Shown in pieces: positions 10,101 through 19,303 of a DNA stretch of 34,436 bases (positions are counted from its first letter, which is position 1; each line of letters begins with the position of its first letter). The DNA is taken from positions 1 through 34,436 of IMG/VR virus record IMGVR_UViG_3300018049_000072. The stretch is one strand, 5' to 3'. Under the pieces are notes generated by a model. The model was not told the DNA's origin. It saw only the letters and a list, made by a program, of their open reading frames with translations, and searched no databases. The translations under genes were made by a program, and so were the position numbers. This stretch comes from a virus.

Positions 10101-12015
10101 TTAACTTAGTTCCATCTGGACTCCATAAAACAGCCGAAGTTTCTATTATTTCACTAACACGACGGTTAAGGGAGTATGTATACGGAGGCAATGTTCCGTT
10201 TACGTTCTCACTACTAAACTCCGTATAATATTTGTCTAAACCGTCTACATCTGGGTCGTTTAGCTTGTTTTTACCCTGCAATACAAGGTCACCGATACTG
10301 TACTGGTTACCATCGTCACCAATTTTTACAGGGGGAGGGGCTTTTATAGAACGTAAATAGTAGTCGTACCCCTTTTGAACATCCACAAACCCAAGAATTA
10401 CTTGAGGAATCTTCTCATGAACCTGTGGCAAATCTCCGTGTTTTAAGTACACCAAGGAAGGAGAGTGGTTATCAATCAGACCTTGAGCACCCTGAAAACC
10501 TTCTCTACTACGGGAGATACCTTTACACAGACGTTCGTCCCACATAGTGGCCCACCGCTTTTCTCGTGCAGCGGTAGTGTTACACCCGTCCAACGTTGCT
10601 GTTCCGCTTCCAGTGTCTAACGTATAGACATGACCTTTAGTCGCCAATTTATCTTGGTCAAATTGTTCTCCTCCAAGGCAAACCGTGATTTTAAGGTTGT
10701 AATTTAGGGCCTCGTAGGCAGGATCTCCTTGCCCGTTTTGGCGAACTTCTTGTTGATACCCTCGGTTTAGTCGTATCTTACCACCCACGGCTCCAATAGG
10801 TCCGTAATTAAGACCAAAGTTTCCGTTGCCTTGCCCAGTCTTCACAACTTCTCGCTGTGTTAAACTACCCCAATCAAAAGCGACTTCTGTGTCTAAACGA
10901 TAAACACACCACTCATTTGCGTGGTCGGGATCGCCGTCTACCCCACTTTCAAGTGCGAACAAATAAACGTTATACCCATTCTCTGCCCACTCGAAGGATG
11001 CAACGGAACTAGCTTGGTAAGTTCTTCCTGTAACAGCCGAAAGATCGAAATGAGTTTTACTCGAACCTAATGTGGTGCCTACACTGGCAAGTCTAGTGTA
11101 TGTTCTATCTAACCCTCCTGCAGGAACAGTAAATGATTCCCAACCTGTATCAAATCGAGTAACTGTAGGCCCATGTTGTACATCAATGTGAGCAGGAACA
11201 CTGTTAACCGTGTTCGTAACCCCCCATCGTACAAACTGAACGTCCGTTACGCGTCTATCTACACCCGAGCCGTTATAGTACCTAAAGTACTCAGGGTCTG
11301 TGTCCGTAACATCCAGTAGAAGTGTACTGCCACCAAAAGTAGCAGGAGAAGAAGGAGTGTTGGTCACAAGGTAGTTTGTGGCAATCTCTTCCGCACGGTT
11401 GCTTCCGGGGGTTCCTGCATATGTGTCTGTAGGAGCTAAGAAATTAAACCCAAGAGTATCCGCGTCGTAAATAGACTGATTATCAGAGTTTTTCACATCT
11501 GCTAAAAACGGAACGCCGTACACCATAACTCGCATAGTAGATACACCCGGGTCTGTGTCAGGATCTGTACCAGTGGTGTAGTTTGCGGCAGATACCAGAT
11601 ACCCTTGTTGGCGATGCCATCCTACGTTTGTGTTATCAAAATAACCACCGTTGTGGTTGTTGGTGTTTGGAGTCCCCGGAGTGTCCCAAGAGGAGTAGTT
11701 ACTGTACTGAATTAAAGGTGCTTTTGTAGCTACCATATCAAACACAAAACCTTGTCTGGCGTGTTTGTAGTAATCATAGCTCATACGAGGCACGTTTGCA
11801 TCGTCATCAATATCAGCGGGAATAGCTACTTTGTCTACGTTATACCCATAATATGGCGCGTAGTTGTTTATTGACCCTGTCAGCGTAGACTCATCAATAT
11901 TAAATTTTCTTTCGTCTACAAAATCAGAACCATAAGGAGTAGTCGCCGTTTCATTCTGAATCGGCGTGTTAAACAACTCAGTATTAGAAGCAAACCGTTT
12001 AGCTAAATTAGGCAT
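7168..12015 (-). CDS. giant beta-propeller-like tail/receptor-binding protein
   Basis: The product is 1615 residues. ATG at 12015 has AAGG about 7 bases upstream; the TTG just before it is rejected. It is rich in Tyr, Asp, Gly and Thr with few Lys, and has no signal peptide. Residues 640-680 hold SPDGTKLIWCKGENNAATLY followed by STPFDLSTANW, a propeller-blade pattern. Residues about 1130-1300 hold GRAYLYNLDTGALLHEI and QFGGTV, close to FG-GAP or PQQ-type blades. The long middle part is not recognised. Lying between the fibre gene and the gp10-like hub, it is probably an outward-facing tail spike or receptor-binding protein. Glycan binding or degradation is possible, but no catalytic site is recognised. 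Confidence 0.6.
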   Translation of the reverse strand: MPNLAKRFASNTELFNTPIQNETATTPYGSDFVDERKFNIDESTLTGSINNYAPYYGYNVDKVAIPADIDDDANVPRMSYDYYKHARQGFVFDMVATKAPLIQYSNYSSWDTPGTPNTNNHNGGYFDNTNVGWHRQQGYLVSAANYTTGTDPDTDPGVSTMRVMVYGVPFLADVKNSDNQSIYDADTLGFNFLAPTDTYAGTPGSNRAEEIATNYLVTNTPSSPATFGGSTLLLDVTDTDPEYFRYYNGSGVDRRVTDVQFVRWGVTNTVNSVPAHIDVQHGPTVTRFDTGWESFTVPAGGLDRTYTRLASVGTTLGSSKTHFDLSAVTGRTYQASSVASFEWAENGYNVYLFALESGVDGDPDHANEWCVYRLDTEVAFDWGSLTQREVVKTGQGNGNFGLNYGPIGAVGGKIRLNRGYQQEVRQNGQGDPAYEALNYNLKITVCLGGEQFDQDKLATKGHVYTLDTGSGTATLDGCNTTAAREKRWATMWDERLCKGISRSREGFQGAQGLIDNHSPSLVYLKHGDLPQVHEKIPQVILGFVDVQKGYDYYLRSIKAPPPVKIGDDGNQYSIGDLVLQGKNKLNDPDVDGLDKYYTEFSSENVNGTLPPYTYSLNRRVSEIIETSAVLWSPDGTKLIWCKGENNAATLYQVTCSTPFDLSTANWNSYIEKPIDLGPDTGNQYFPIHTLKWVRSTHYPSADSTLYDTYEHGRAIGIFGKGRIASNTVRPSQFFKGSVVDGGSYSYDRMANYEEVVLTPSNSGSYQTTPFTLEDKTVKSAYFRHDSSTYRRKRMDFQYSLISGSQLGSEIYKWDRSVNWLRNDPVVGAPNTTYYDQTRNISAWGFGGFDWYDQGRKALLILNKTGSDEYVRYDPVRIAGVNPTMRRANNAGDGHGQEIWIDIDFEVPYQFFHTEANDPGNVFGANSLNTGYAWNITKAHYNYIDYDQSHFRFSYLGATMYLMNFKLIDDGRKMVRMSDPGITQIVHRPWNRWVPNTLDEPSFATNNSFQAQIAKNCLFGPYSYKKNLKREVALVQKEGYSYQSYISNPQPNTSRWGGARTAISPDGTLALISPTDYDVSSIELSLVDLTTNTILRTIDEPSSYTTPAQEYPWAYPSGGRAIAKTGGVNYGLIGKGDFDEGGYVTPTYTNRGRAYLYNLDTGALLHEIQPPDDPALSGGSVQFGGTVQMIEYIDKFGDPGLILYISALGDNTSYAFGSKAHIYYYDVYSDSLTLLVSHDPDDAPDPTYGGMGIYCACLATQSFDSTYNDVGGKRDPELYVVYTEPYYPGGRDTQFPNFGNRKGRVKLGKLSLSRGYRYGPVTANHYDALSTFEVDTPNVVPRPSSFGTQVSIEGQAGYGMPYQKQIIISAVQTYTSYPDRDTVGGVYIFNDFNDFVGNQVTYSDPTVSPHVTFTAPQPVKPGLYKNWESGFYNFQPVLDDKIVISSRDVSRFDLYNRDGTHIEAWNFGYYQKPDNFSWLADSKIQAPSALYYDTGSLTKNRFFVNSVEARQDPYNVTYGEGTLFQFDLDKPNLERVVFDTRVPDTETYYFDTLYWSYMNQSFNVSLLSFDTDPSGKRPIFAYGVDYANWAAYKYTYANADRVGLLQHNGKRNVRSD

Positions 12016-12026
12016 CAAAGAACCTT

Positions 12027-13241
12027 TTAATAGAAGTTATCACCCGCCAAGAACCCGAAGATCTCAGGAACCCCGCCGCCTTGTGGAGGCACTGCTAAAA
12101 AGGTGTACATTTTTGTTTCATTAGTACTTGGGTCTGCAGGTGTGTAGCCGTTTGTCCACGTAACGTTAGTAGGCCATGTAATCGCCGGGTTAACATTCGA
12201 AGGTCTAACAATCATTGTCCATGTTTTACAGAAAGTGTCTGCCGCTTGGGGCAGGTTTGTAAAACTAACGGTCACTGCGTTTGCTGTAGGCTCGTATAGG
12301 AACACGCTACCTGCAGCAAGGTCAAAAGCTGCAGTAGTTCCATTATCTACAAATGTCTCGTCATAAGAAACTGCCGCAATATTACGGATGTTACCAATGT
12401 CTCGGTTCGCGTCTACAACGAGTGCTTTACTTGCTTCTGCCGTCCCGTCTGTCGTTACCACAACTTTATCATAATCCGAGATTGTCCCGGCGAACCCTAT
12501 AGAAGCTATAAGGGTGTCTCCTGTTTCTAATTGAAGATCGCCTGTAGCATCTGTGACAAGGACGTTATTGTCTACCTGAATGTTAGTGTTATCGTTACGC
12601 AACAAATCTAAGTTGTTGTAAAAACCCATGACATCTTGGTCTATAACAAGACCAAGGTTAAGACGAGCTCCTGATGCATCACTGGCTCCTGTACCACCGT
12701 CCGCAACGGCTAAATCAGTGATGTTTGTAATACTACCCCCACTAATCGTTGCATTGTCAGAAACAATTGTCCCGCCGTTAATCTTAACAGAATCCATTTC
12801 TAGTGTAGACGACATGTCATGAAGACTGCCGCCTGCAGCAAAAATGATTTTGGACTTGCCTGCAGCAATAGTGATCTGAGATGCAACATCATCCTGATCA
12901 AAGATCAAGTTGTGTGCCGTTGCATTTATGACTAAGTATACTTTGGTTTGTGTGAATTCTGTCGTAGCGTTGCCAGACTTAACAACAATCGTTGTGTCCG
13001 CAGAAGCGTTTGTGAATCGCAACCCTTTGTAATGACCTTTAGCATCTAGGTCTGAGGACTGAGTGATGTCGTTAGTAACCAGATTATACGTTGTACCTTC
13101 AGATGTCAGGTCAATTGTCGTATAACCGTGACCACTACGGTCTAAAGCACGTAGGTTTAAGTTGGTAACTGTACCCCACGTACCAGATTCTTCACCTGTT
13201 CCGATAAGAGCTAGTCCACCAATAGCAGAATAGGTTGTCAT
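12027..13241 (-). CDS. tail fibre protein
   Basis: The product is 404 residues. ATG at 13241 sits in a TAATG overlap with the upstream stop and has GGAGG about 9 bases upstream. Residues 12-60 (LIGTGEESGTWG...NLNLRALDRSG) form a tail-proximal start that I know from phage fibre proteins. Residues about 150-200 carry NGGTIVSDNATISGGSIT and the fibre motif VADGGTGASDASGARLNLGL. The C-terminal third is Thr/Val/Asn beta sequence ending at FGFLAGDNFY. The composition suggests a trimeric beta fibre that contacts the host surface. It is placed with the other distal tail genes. Confidence 0.75.
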   Translation of the reverse strand: MTTYSAIGGLALIGTGEESGTWGTVTNLNLRALDRSGHGYTTIDLTSEGTTYNLVTNDITQSSDLDAKGHYKGLRFTNASADTTIVVKSGNATTEFTQTKVYLVINATAHNLIFDQDDVASQITIAAGKSKIIFAAGGSLHDMSSTLEMDSVKINGGTIVSDNATISGGSITNITDLAVADGGTGASDASGARLNLGLVIDQDVMGFYNNLDLLRNDNTNIQVDNNVLVTDATGDLQLETGDTLIASIGFAGTISDYDKVVVTTDGTAEASKALVVDANRDIGNIRNIAAVSYDETFVDNGTTAAFDLAAGSVFLYEPTANAVTVSFTNLPQAADTFCKTWTMIVRPSNVNPAITWPTNVTWTNGYTPADPSTNETKMYTFLAVPPQGGGVPEIFGFLAGDNFY

Positions 13242-13663
13242 TAGTTCATTCCTCCAACATTAGTCCATGTTGTGCCGGGGGTTGGCGTTATGTTACTATA
13301 GCTTGTATCACGATTTGGATCAATTGTTGACCATGTAGTATCTACTACATCAATCAGTGCCCCCCAAACAAGAACTTGCCCGACTAAACCTACCCCCTCA
13401 ACACCTGAGATATTCAGTTCTTGTACTAACACGTCACCTACTTCAACCGTTGCAGACACACCGTTTACAACGAAGGTGTTTACTCCAAACGAAGAACTCA
13501 AAATAGCCGATGCTGTAACGCCTGTAACAAGAAGCTCGTTTACAACGACACTTCCTACACTGGTAGCAAACGCGGCAGGGGTAGGTAAATCTACGCGCAC
13601 GTTAGGAAACGGCAGGCCCTCTGTCGAAATAGCTTGTTCAGAAAATGCCGCGTTACCTAACAT
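13241..13663 (-). CDS. small beta-repeat tail protein
   Basis: The product is 140 residues. ATG at 13663 has AGGCG about 6 bases upstream. The middle consists of three imperfect beta repeats of about 25 residues, each with a VGxVxVxxLxVxGV or VNGVSATVEVGDV pattern (residues about 36-105). A Trp/Thr-rich tail follows (TTWSTIDPNRDTSYSNITPTPGTTWTNV). I remember the repeat and the xxTPxWTxV ending from small tail proteins of marine phages. It lies between the 1875-aa tail protein and the fibre gene and is likely a tail fibre or its connector. Confidence 0.6.
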   Translation of the reverse strand: MLGNAAFSEQAISTEGLPFPNVRVDLPTPAAFATSVGSVVVNELLVTGVTASAILSSSFGVNTFVVNGVSATVEVGDVLVQELNISGVEGVGLVGQVLVWGALIDVVDTTWSTIDPNRDTSYSNITPTPGTTWTNVGGMN

Positions 13664-13666
13664 GTT

Positions 13667-16600
13667 TTACGCCTGTGATTCAGACCAACTGATTCGTCCT
13701 GATGCTGTAAATGGGTTTGATGCACTAACCGTAGATGGGTCTTCGTTCAGTTGGACAACCACGGTCAAAACGTCTGGGCCGTCTGGGAAAACATTGTCTC
13801 CACCTAAGATAGCATTACCTAGTGTGGCAATCTCACCCAGTGCTTCTGTCGTCAAAACAGGGGTACGACCAGATGTTCCGGTTCCACCAGAAGCCTCAAA
13901 GTTGTATACGCTTAGACCACCTGAAATAATATCGGCACTAGAGTGCAAAATCAACTGACTCAAACTTGGGTTTGTCACACGCTGCCAAGCATTCGTGGAA
14001 AGTTGCCCGTTAAGGACCAAACGAACGGTACATGCGTGTGTAGACAACACAGACACCTGATTAAGAATCAACTGCATTCGGTTGATAATTTCACGCTCAC
14101 CTAAGAACCCCGGGGCACTTGTATCCACAGAAGGAGCCAATCGAATACTGATCAACGGCAACTCTTTAGTCACGTTAATTGATTCACCCGCAGTCCCAAG
14201 AGTGTAGGAACTAAAACTTCCAGACGTTGTTAAGGGTGGTTTATCTACGACCAACAAGGTTCTGTCTTCTCTATCAGATAGGAAGAAACCGTAATTTATA
14301 AAGGTGTCCACAGAAGGTAGATAAGGCTGATAGGGTTTTACACTCGTACTCGTAGGAAGTGCTAACGTAGTCCCGGCAGGAAGCCCCGCTCCTGACACCG
14401 CAGTCCCGGCAGAATACGAACCTAAAACTGCGTCGGGTGTTTGAACTAGAAGAGCATGTCCAATAGTCGCACGGTTATTTCCGTTGATCCTATAAACGTA
14501 TGTGTTAGTAGTCTCTACACGCGCATTTGTACTGTTCGTCGCAGCACCCGTAACGGAAACGTTGTTAGAAGATGCGTTAAAGAGGTACGCTCTGTCAGCG
14601 TCAAAACGACCATCCATAATAACCGAAGTACCCCAGTGCGCTAACGCAGGAACATATGTCGGTTGCCCAATGTTTTCAATTTCGTATCGAGCCGGAACGT
14701 TACCAGACCGCATGTACGCTTCAGTGAAGAAGTTGCCGTGCACAAAACTATGCACATATCGAACATCACCGTGTTGGTCTTTAAATCCAAAACGTACTTT
14801 ACCCGCACCGTACCAAGAATAGTCGATATACGCCATTTGGATTTTGTGGATGTCTAAATTAAACCCAGTATAACCTGTTCCATCGCAAACATCTAAATTC
14901 CACTCGTTTTGAGGTATCCGAGTGATGTTTGTTTTAGTAATCACCACTTTATTAGAGTCAACGCCGCGATAGCTAGGAGCAATGTACATCACTGAATCAC
15001 TATCTATACGTGTGACTTTGTGCGTTTGACCTTTAATAACAATAAGGTCCCCTACTACTAGCTGCGAAGAAAACTTAGTATCTACCCCTGTAACAGTACC
15101 TGACCTAAAGGTTAGATTTGCATAGCCGCTAATCTGTTGGATAGAGCTTTTTCTACAACAGTACAGAGTCTGCCCATCATACTCGAAGAATAGGCCGTTT
15201 TGATCATCAAACAACCCACAACGCAAGCTACTATTGTTCCATTCATTTACGTAGTACTCAACAAGACCTTGTGCCTGTGCATCAGATGGTGTTCCGTCTA
15301 AGGAAACAGTAAAGGTAAATGCGTCTACGACACTCTGAACTGCAAAAGACCCGTTCCACAGATTTTTTGTATTACCGTTAGGATCTACTGGAGTAGGTGC
15401 AGAGAAACCCATACCCGAGTGGTTTTCACAGTATGTGAACAAATCAGGTGCCGCACTCGCTACAGTTATCTCAATGTACGACCCCGTTGTCCCGGGCGCG
15501 TTTGTTGCGTAATTATCCGTGACCCCTGTTATATAAGCTATGCCACCTCCGTGAGTACCATCCTCTGTTATAGAGAACCGTAAGGGGTGCCCAGAATTTG
15601 AAGCGTCGGACATATCAAAACGATATGTTCTTCCTTCAAACAAGTCTAGAGAAGAAATATAGTCACCGTCTATATAAAACTTATTATTGCCTTGTGCGTC
15701 TGTCACAACGGTCACAGCATATGTTCGTGTACCAACCGTATCGTCTTGGTTTGTGGAACCTGTAACAGTTACCGCTAAGTCAGTAGACAATCGATGTGGA
15801 AAACGTGTTTTTATAGTTCCGACATTTCCGTTTCTACTAAACGTATCAATCTGAGAGGTTGGGCTAAAGTTAACCGCAAACGAAACTTGTATACCTTTAC
15901 CAGACTGATAACGGAAATACTTACGTGTTTGACGGATCATCTGACTGTCGGGGTTTGTGGGTGGAATCAATTCCACCCCACCGTCATAGGGACGGTGCAA
16001 TGCAAAACCATCAGGGCGTAACAAAAGAGTTGTTCTTTGAAGGTAGTTTACGTCAGTCTGTCCTGTCGAAGGCAGATCTTCCGTGAGTGTAATCTGACCA
16101 TCACTATTAACATAATCAATTACACGCTCAATTAATTCCCCCGCGTCATTAACGCCGTTAACCTGACAGTCTGTTCCCGCGCTAGAAATAGTAACGGTAT
16201 TTGTTCCTGCGTTAGCATCTGTCTCTGTATAATGGACGGCAAATGTTGTGGAATCTATAGACCTAGCAAAAAAGACGTTGTCTCCGTCTATCCCGGCGAT
16301 AGGAAAAGATCCCGTATCATCAGTTAAACTAAAAAAGATTGGATCTCCAGTTGTTAAGCCGTGACCCGTACTAACCACCAAGGTTGTGGAAGTAAAACCT
16401 GTTATGTCACCTGTGTTCTTGTCTTCAACTTGGTTTATGAAAAACGTGTCACCTTTGTTGAAATACGAGGTGAACGATGTTCCTTCACCTGTTAGAGTGT
16501 TACTACTGCCCGTATAGGTTATTAAACCACCACCATTAAAGGCACCAATAATAGAAGTCGGCTGTAATGTTATAGTACCTGTGACAGGAGAAGAACTTGC

Positions 16601-19294
16601 CCCCGTCTCGGACAACGGAAGAATCGTTCCCTGTACCGCATCTTCTTCAGTAGCGGCAAAAGACAAGAAATCTTTGTTTCGAACCACCGCATAGTAGGTT
16701 GTGCCACTAACCAGACCACTAAGATTTGAAACCCCTGTTTCAGTATAATCTAAACTATCCCCTGTAATAAAACCGTGATCTACAATTCGAAGTGCGTCTA
16801 ACGAAGCAACTAAGGATTTACCACCTTCAACAGTAATCGTCCTTGCGGATATCTGGTTTGGGGCATGAAAATTAAAAGACAACTGATCCGCAGACAACCC
16901 AGTGATCGCATAGTTCCCATCTGCTGCTCCGACAAAGTCCGCAGTAAGTGACTGTGTTTCTCCTGTGGGAACAGGGGCCTGTATGTCAACGATATTGTAT
17001 TTAGTAAAGGTTGCTGCTCCACTTCCTCCAACATAGAATATTAGAACTCGGTTGGTATCTGCGACAGCATCCGCAGAGGTGTAGTATAGACTAAACTCAG
17101 TACTACTTAGAACACGTAAAAAATAAACAGCCCCAATTTCAAGACCTAGAATAGGTATACTTGCAGTGGTATACCGAACTGCATCTCCTGTTGTGAATCC
17201 TGTAGTTGAAGTATTTCTAATACTGTTAGTTGGATAATATACATAAGTTGAGGAGCCTTGGTTAGGAACATCTGCTCTGACCCCTGACGCTGTAGCAGAA
17301 GGGGTTGTAGAAAGCATAAAACGGTCACTAGCCAAGTTCGCTACATAGTAAGTGGTGCCGTCAGTAAGCCCGGGGATAGTCGTCCCCCCGCCATTGGAGT
17401 ACGTAACTGCATCCCCGTTCTGTAAAGAAGTGCCTGTAATCCCAATTGTGTCTCTGTCTGAGCTAGCCGTGGTTTGTGAGAACTGGTACTCAAGATCGGC
17501 AGAACCTGCACTCCGAAAGTATATCGTACTACCCGTAACCGAAGAAATTCCTACTCGGTTATCGTCTACGACGATTACCTTGTAGCTGCCTCCGTCAGTT
17601 ATACCTAGGGGTAATATTCCTGTGAGGGCCGTTACAGTAACAACCTCCCCATTGGTGTAACCATGATTAGGTAAGTAAAAGCTAGCTTGTCTAAAAGTGT
17701 CTTGATACCTACCCAAATACCCATAGTCAGATAGATAATTTCTTTGTGATACATAACTAGAAGTAGTAGAGCCAAAAAAGAGCCTGCCATATGTGCTGTT
17801 GGAAGACCAATACTGGGCCAACCAATAGGTGGCAACACCTCGGTTAAAGTCATACATGTCATCAGACTCATTTAGGTATTGATGCCCACCATAATTGAAG
17901 CCGTTAAAGTTCATCACTTTAATTCTAACTGAAAAAGACGAACTTCCCGTTATACTAGACACGCTTTGTCTGAAGTTAAACATGTAGTAGCTTCGACCAT
18001 AGTAGTAGCTAGTTTCAAAAACTCTCCAAAAAAGAGCCTTTGTAACTCCTCCATTACTTCCGACACTTGTTAGGTTTACTCTGAAAGTGGAACTCGCATT
18101 AGGTATTGTTCTTAGCTCTATAGTCGTACTGTTGATCACATAGATGTAATACGCTCTGTATGTACTCAATCCTCCGATTGCAGTATTTGAAGCAGTGTCA
18201 GTGACGTATATCAAAGCTTGATAACTACTGTAGTCGTGCGGCGACGGAAAAATAATCCTGTCGTTTACTGTATCGATGGTAATGTCCGAAGTACCTTCTC
18301 TAAAGTAAAAAGCGTCTCGCGGATCAGGAAGCCGCATATATGGATTTACACCGCCCAAAAAGAAGTCGTCAGTTTCACCTGTAGGAGTAGCACTCACATA
18401 AGATTGTGTGACTGTAGAGACCGTTCCTGCAGAAACGTTATCGGTTGAAAATTCTAGAGTAGATTTTGCAAAAGAATTAGCTAGAGCCATCTTCGTATCT
18501 AACGTAAAGTTAGTAGGATCTACTGTATTAACAGTAAGCTCACTGGTAGGTGTTGCACCATCCGTAGTAATACCGCCTATGTTAGACAGTTTAAATTCCG
18601 TACCTGAGTAAATAGCCCCCGGGAAAACTTGGGTGAACGTGTCTTTAATACTTCTAGTTGCACTAAACACAGTTTTTGCCTTGTACAAAAACGTGTTGTC
18701 GTCAATTTTAGCGGAAACAACAAAGCCGCCATCCGCTGCTACGTCCGCTGATCCTTGAACAATCAAAGGAGAACCGCGCTGCAAACCGTGAGTTTCTTCA
18801 GTAACCACGGCCACAACATCGCTACCCGCTGTCACATCCATAGACGTGATTGTAAGTGAAAAGTCCCCTGACCGAGAAAAGAACGTCGGGATGTTAGCTG
18901 TAAGCTCTAAGGTTTCCCATTTTGTGGACTGCAAACCATATTCAAAGTCAGTGTCAATCAGGTTTTCAGGATTCGATACACGAATCTTAGAAACAGGGTC
19001 AATAAACCTGTCGTTAACGGTTATATCGGTAGAACCCTCGTCAATAAAAATCTGAAGCTGATCTGTGTCAGACATAGAGCTTGTATCATATGCGAGAGTT
19101 ACCGTTGTGGTGGTATTCTCATAATCAAACGATACGTCGCTAAAACCAAAGGCCGGATCGTTGAACTGATACACCACCACATTGTCAGTCAGGTTAGTGA
19201 TCAACTGCCAACGTTTTTGAGCATAGATATCGTTTACTGTTATCGTTCCCGCAGACGCATCAAACGTATAATCGAAAACAAGCTTCTTACCCAT
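13667..19294 (-). CDS. giant modular virion/tail protein with a cupredoxin-like domain
   Basis: The product is 1875 residues. ATG at 19294 has AGGAG six bases upstream. The N-terminal domain (1-100) is beta-rich. Residues about 540-1040 contain at least four or five diverged modules of the pattern hGhxTGDxhxY...GLxxGTxYY...FxhxxT. Residues about 1225-1300 resemble a cupredoxin (H1236, C1289, H1292, M1295). Residues about 1400-1560 (IHKIQMAYIDYSWYGAGKVRFGF, FTEAYMRSGNVPARYE) are a conserved region I remember from large structural proteins of T4-like and podovirus-like marine phages. The C-terminus is beta sequence. It is a long tail or baseplate-like surface protein; its exact role is unknown. 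Confidence 0.65.
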   Translation of the reverse strand: MGKKLVFDYTFDASAGTITVNDIYAQKRWQLITNLTDNVVVYQFNDPAFGFSDVSFDYENTTTTVTLAYDTSSMSDTDQLQIFIDEGSTDITVNDRFIDPVSKIRVSNPENLIDTDFEYGLQSTKWETLELTANIPTFFSRSGDFSLTITSMDVTAGSDVVAVVTEETHGLQRGSPLIVQGSADVAADGGFVVSAKIDDNTFLYKAKTVFSATRSIKDTFTQVFPGAIYSGTEFKLSNIGGITTDGATPTSELTVNTVDPTNFTLDTKMALANSFAKSTLEFSTDNVSAGTVSTVTQSYVSATPTGETDDFFLGGVNPYMRLPDPRDAFYFREGTSDITIDTVNDRIIFPSPHDYSSYQALIYVTDTASNTAIGGLSTYRAYYIYVINSTTIELRTIPNASSTFRVNLTSVGSNGGVTKALFWRVFETSYYYGRSYYMFNFRQSVSSITGSSSFSVRIKVMNFNGFNYGGHQYLNESDDMYDFNRGVATYWLAQYWSSNSTYGRLFFGSTTSSYVSQRNYLSDYGYLGRYQDTFRQASFYLPNHGYTNGEVVTVTALTGILPLGITDGGSYKVIVVDDNRVGISSVTGSTIYFRSAGSADLEYQFSQTTASSDRDTIGITGTSLQNGDAVTYSNGGGTTIPGLTDGTTYYVANLASDRFMLSTTPSATASGVRADVPNQGSSTYVYYPTNSIRNTSTTGFTTGDAVRYTTASIPILGLEIGAVYFLRVLSSTEFSLYYTSADAVADTNRVLIFYVGGSGAATFTKYNIVDIQAPVPTGETQSLTADFVGAADGNYAITGLSADQLSFNFHAPNQISARTITVEGGKSLVASLDALRIVDHGFITGDSLDYTETGVSNLSGLVSGTTYYAVVRNKDFLSFAATEEDAVQGTILPLSETGASSSPVTGTITLQPTSIIGAFNGGGLITYTGSSNTLTGEGTSFTSYFNKGDTFFINQVEDKNTGDITGFTSTTLVVSTGHGLTTGDPIFFSLTDDTGSFPIAGIDGDNVFFARSIDSTTFAVHYTETDANAGTNTVTISSAGTDCQVNGVNDAGELIERVIDYVNSDGQITLTEDLPSTGQTDVNYLQRTTLLLRPDGFALHRPYDGGVELIPPTNPDSQMIRQTRKYFRYQSGKGIQVSFAVNFSPTSQIDTFSRNGNVGTIKTRFPHRLSTDLAVTVTGSTNQDDTVGTRTYAVTVVTDAQGNNKFYIDGDYISSLDLFEGRTYRFDMSDASNSGHPLRFSITEDGTHGGGIAYITGVTDNYATNAPGTTGSYIEITVASAAPDLFTYCENHSGMGFSAPTPVDPNGNTKNLWNGSFAVQSVVDAFTFTVSLDGTPSDAQAQGLVEYYVNEWNNSSLRCGLFDDQNGLFFEYDGQTLYCCRKSSIQQISGYANLTFRSGTVTGVDTKFSSQLVVGDLIVIKGQTHKVTRIDSDSVMYIAPSYRGVDSNKVVITKTNITRIPQNEWNLDVCDGTGYTGFNLDIHKIQMAYIDYSWYGAGKVRFGFKDQHGDVRYVHSFVHGNFFTEAYMRSGNVPARYEIENIGQPTYVPALAHWGTSVIMDGRFDADRAYLFNASSNNVSVTGAATNSTNARVETTNTYVYRINGNNRATIGHALLVQTPDAVLGSYSAGTAVSGAGLPAGTTLALPTSTSVKPYQPYLPSVDTFINYGFFLSDREDRTLLVVDKPPLTTSGSFSSYTLGTAGESINVTKELPLISIRLAPSVDTSAPGFLGEREIINRMQLILNQVSVLSTHACTVRLVLNGQLSTNAWQRVTNPSLSQLILHSSADIISGGLSVYNFEASGGTGTSGRTPVLTTEALGEIATLGNAILGGDNVFPDGPDVLTVVVQLNEDPSTVSASNPFTASGRISWSESQA
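15400..15640 (-). other. cupredoxin-like (type 1 copper-like) domain inside the 1875-aa tail protein
   Basis: A histidine in SGHPLRF (H1236) is followed about 50 residues later by YC-E-N-H-S-G-M, that is C1289, H1292 and M1295. This His...Cys-x2-His-x2-Met order is that of blue-copper proteins, although plastocyanins usually have four rather than two residues between the last His and Met. Cyanophage and pelagic phage tail proteins carry similar HPLRFS...NHSGMG segments, as far as I recall. Copper binding is not demonstrated. Confidence 0.55.
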
Positions 19295-19303
19295 CGTATT
19301 CTC

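Noticed and set aside
13476-13958. A 160-residue plus-strand frame across the junction of two tail genes
   Set aside because: It is antisense to two well supported genes, has no ribosome site and its sequence is the reverse shadow of Thr/Val-rich beta coding.
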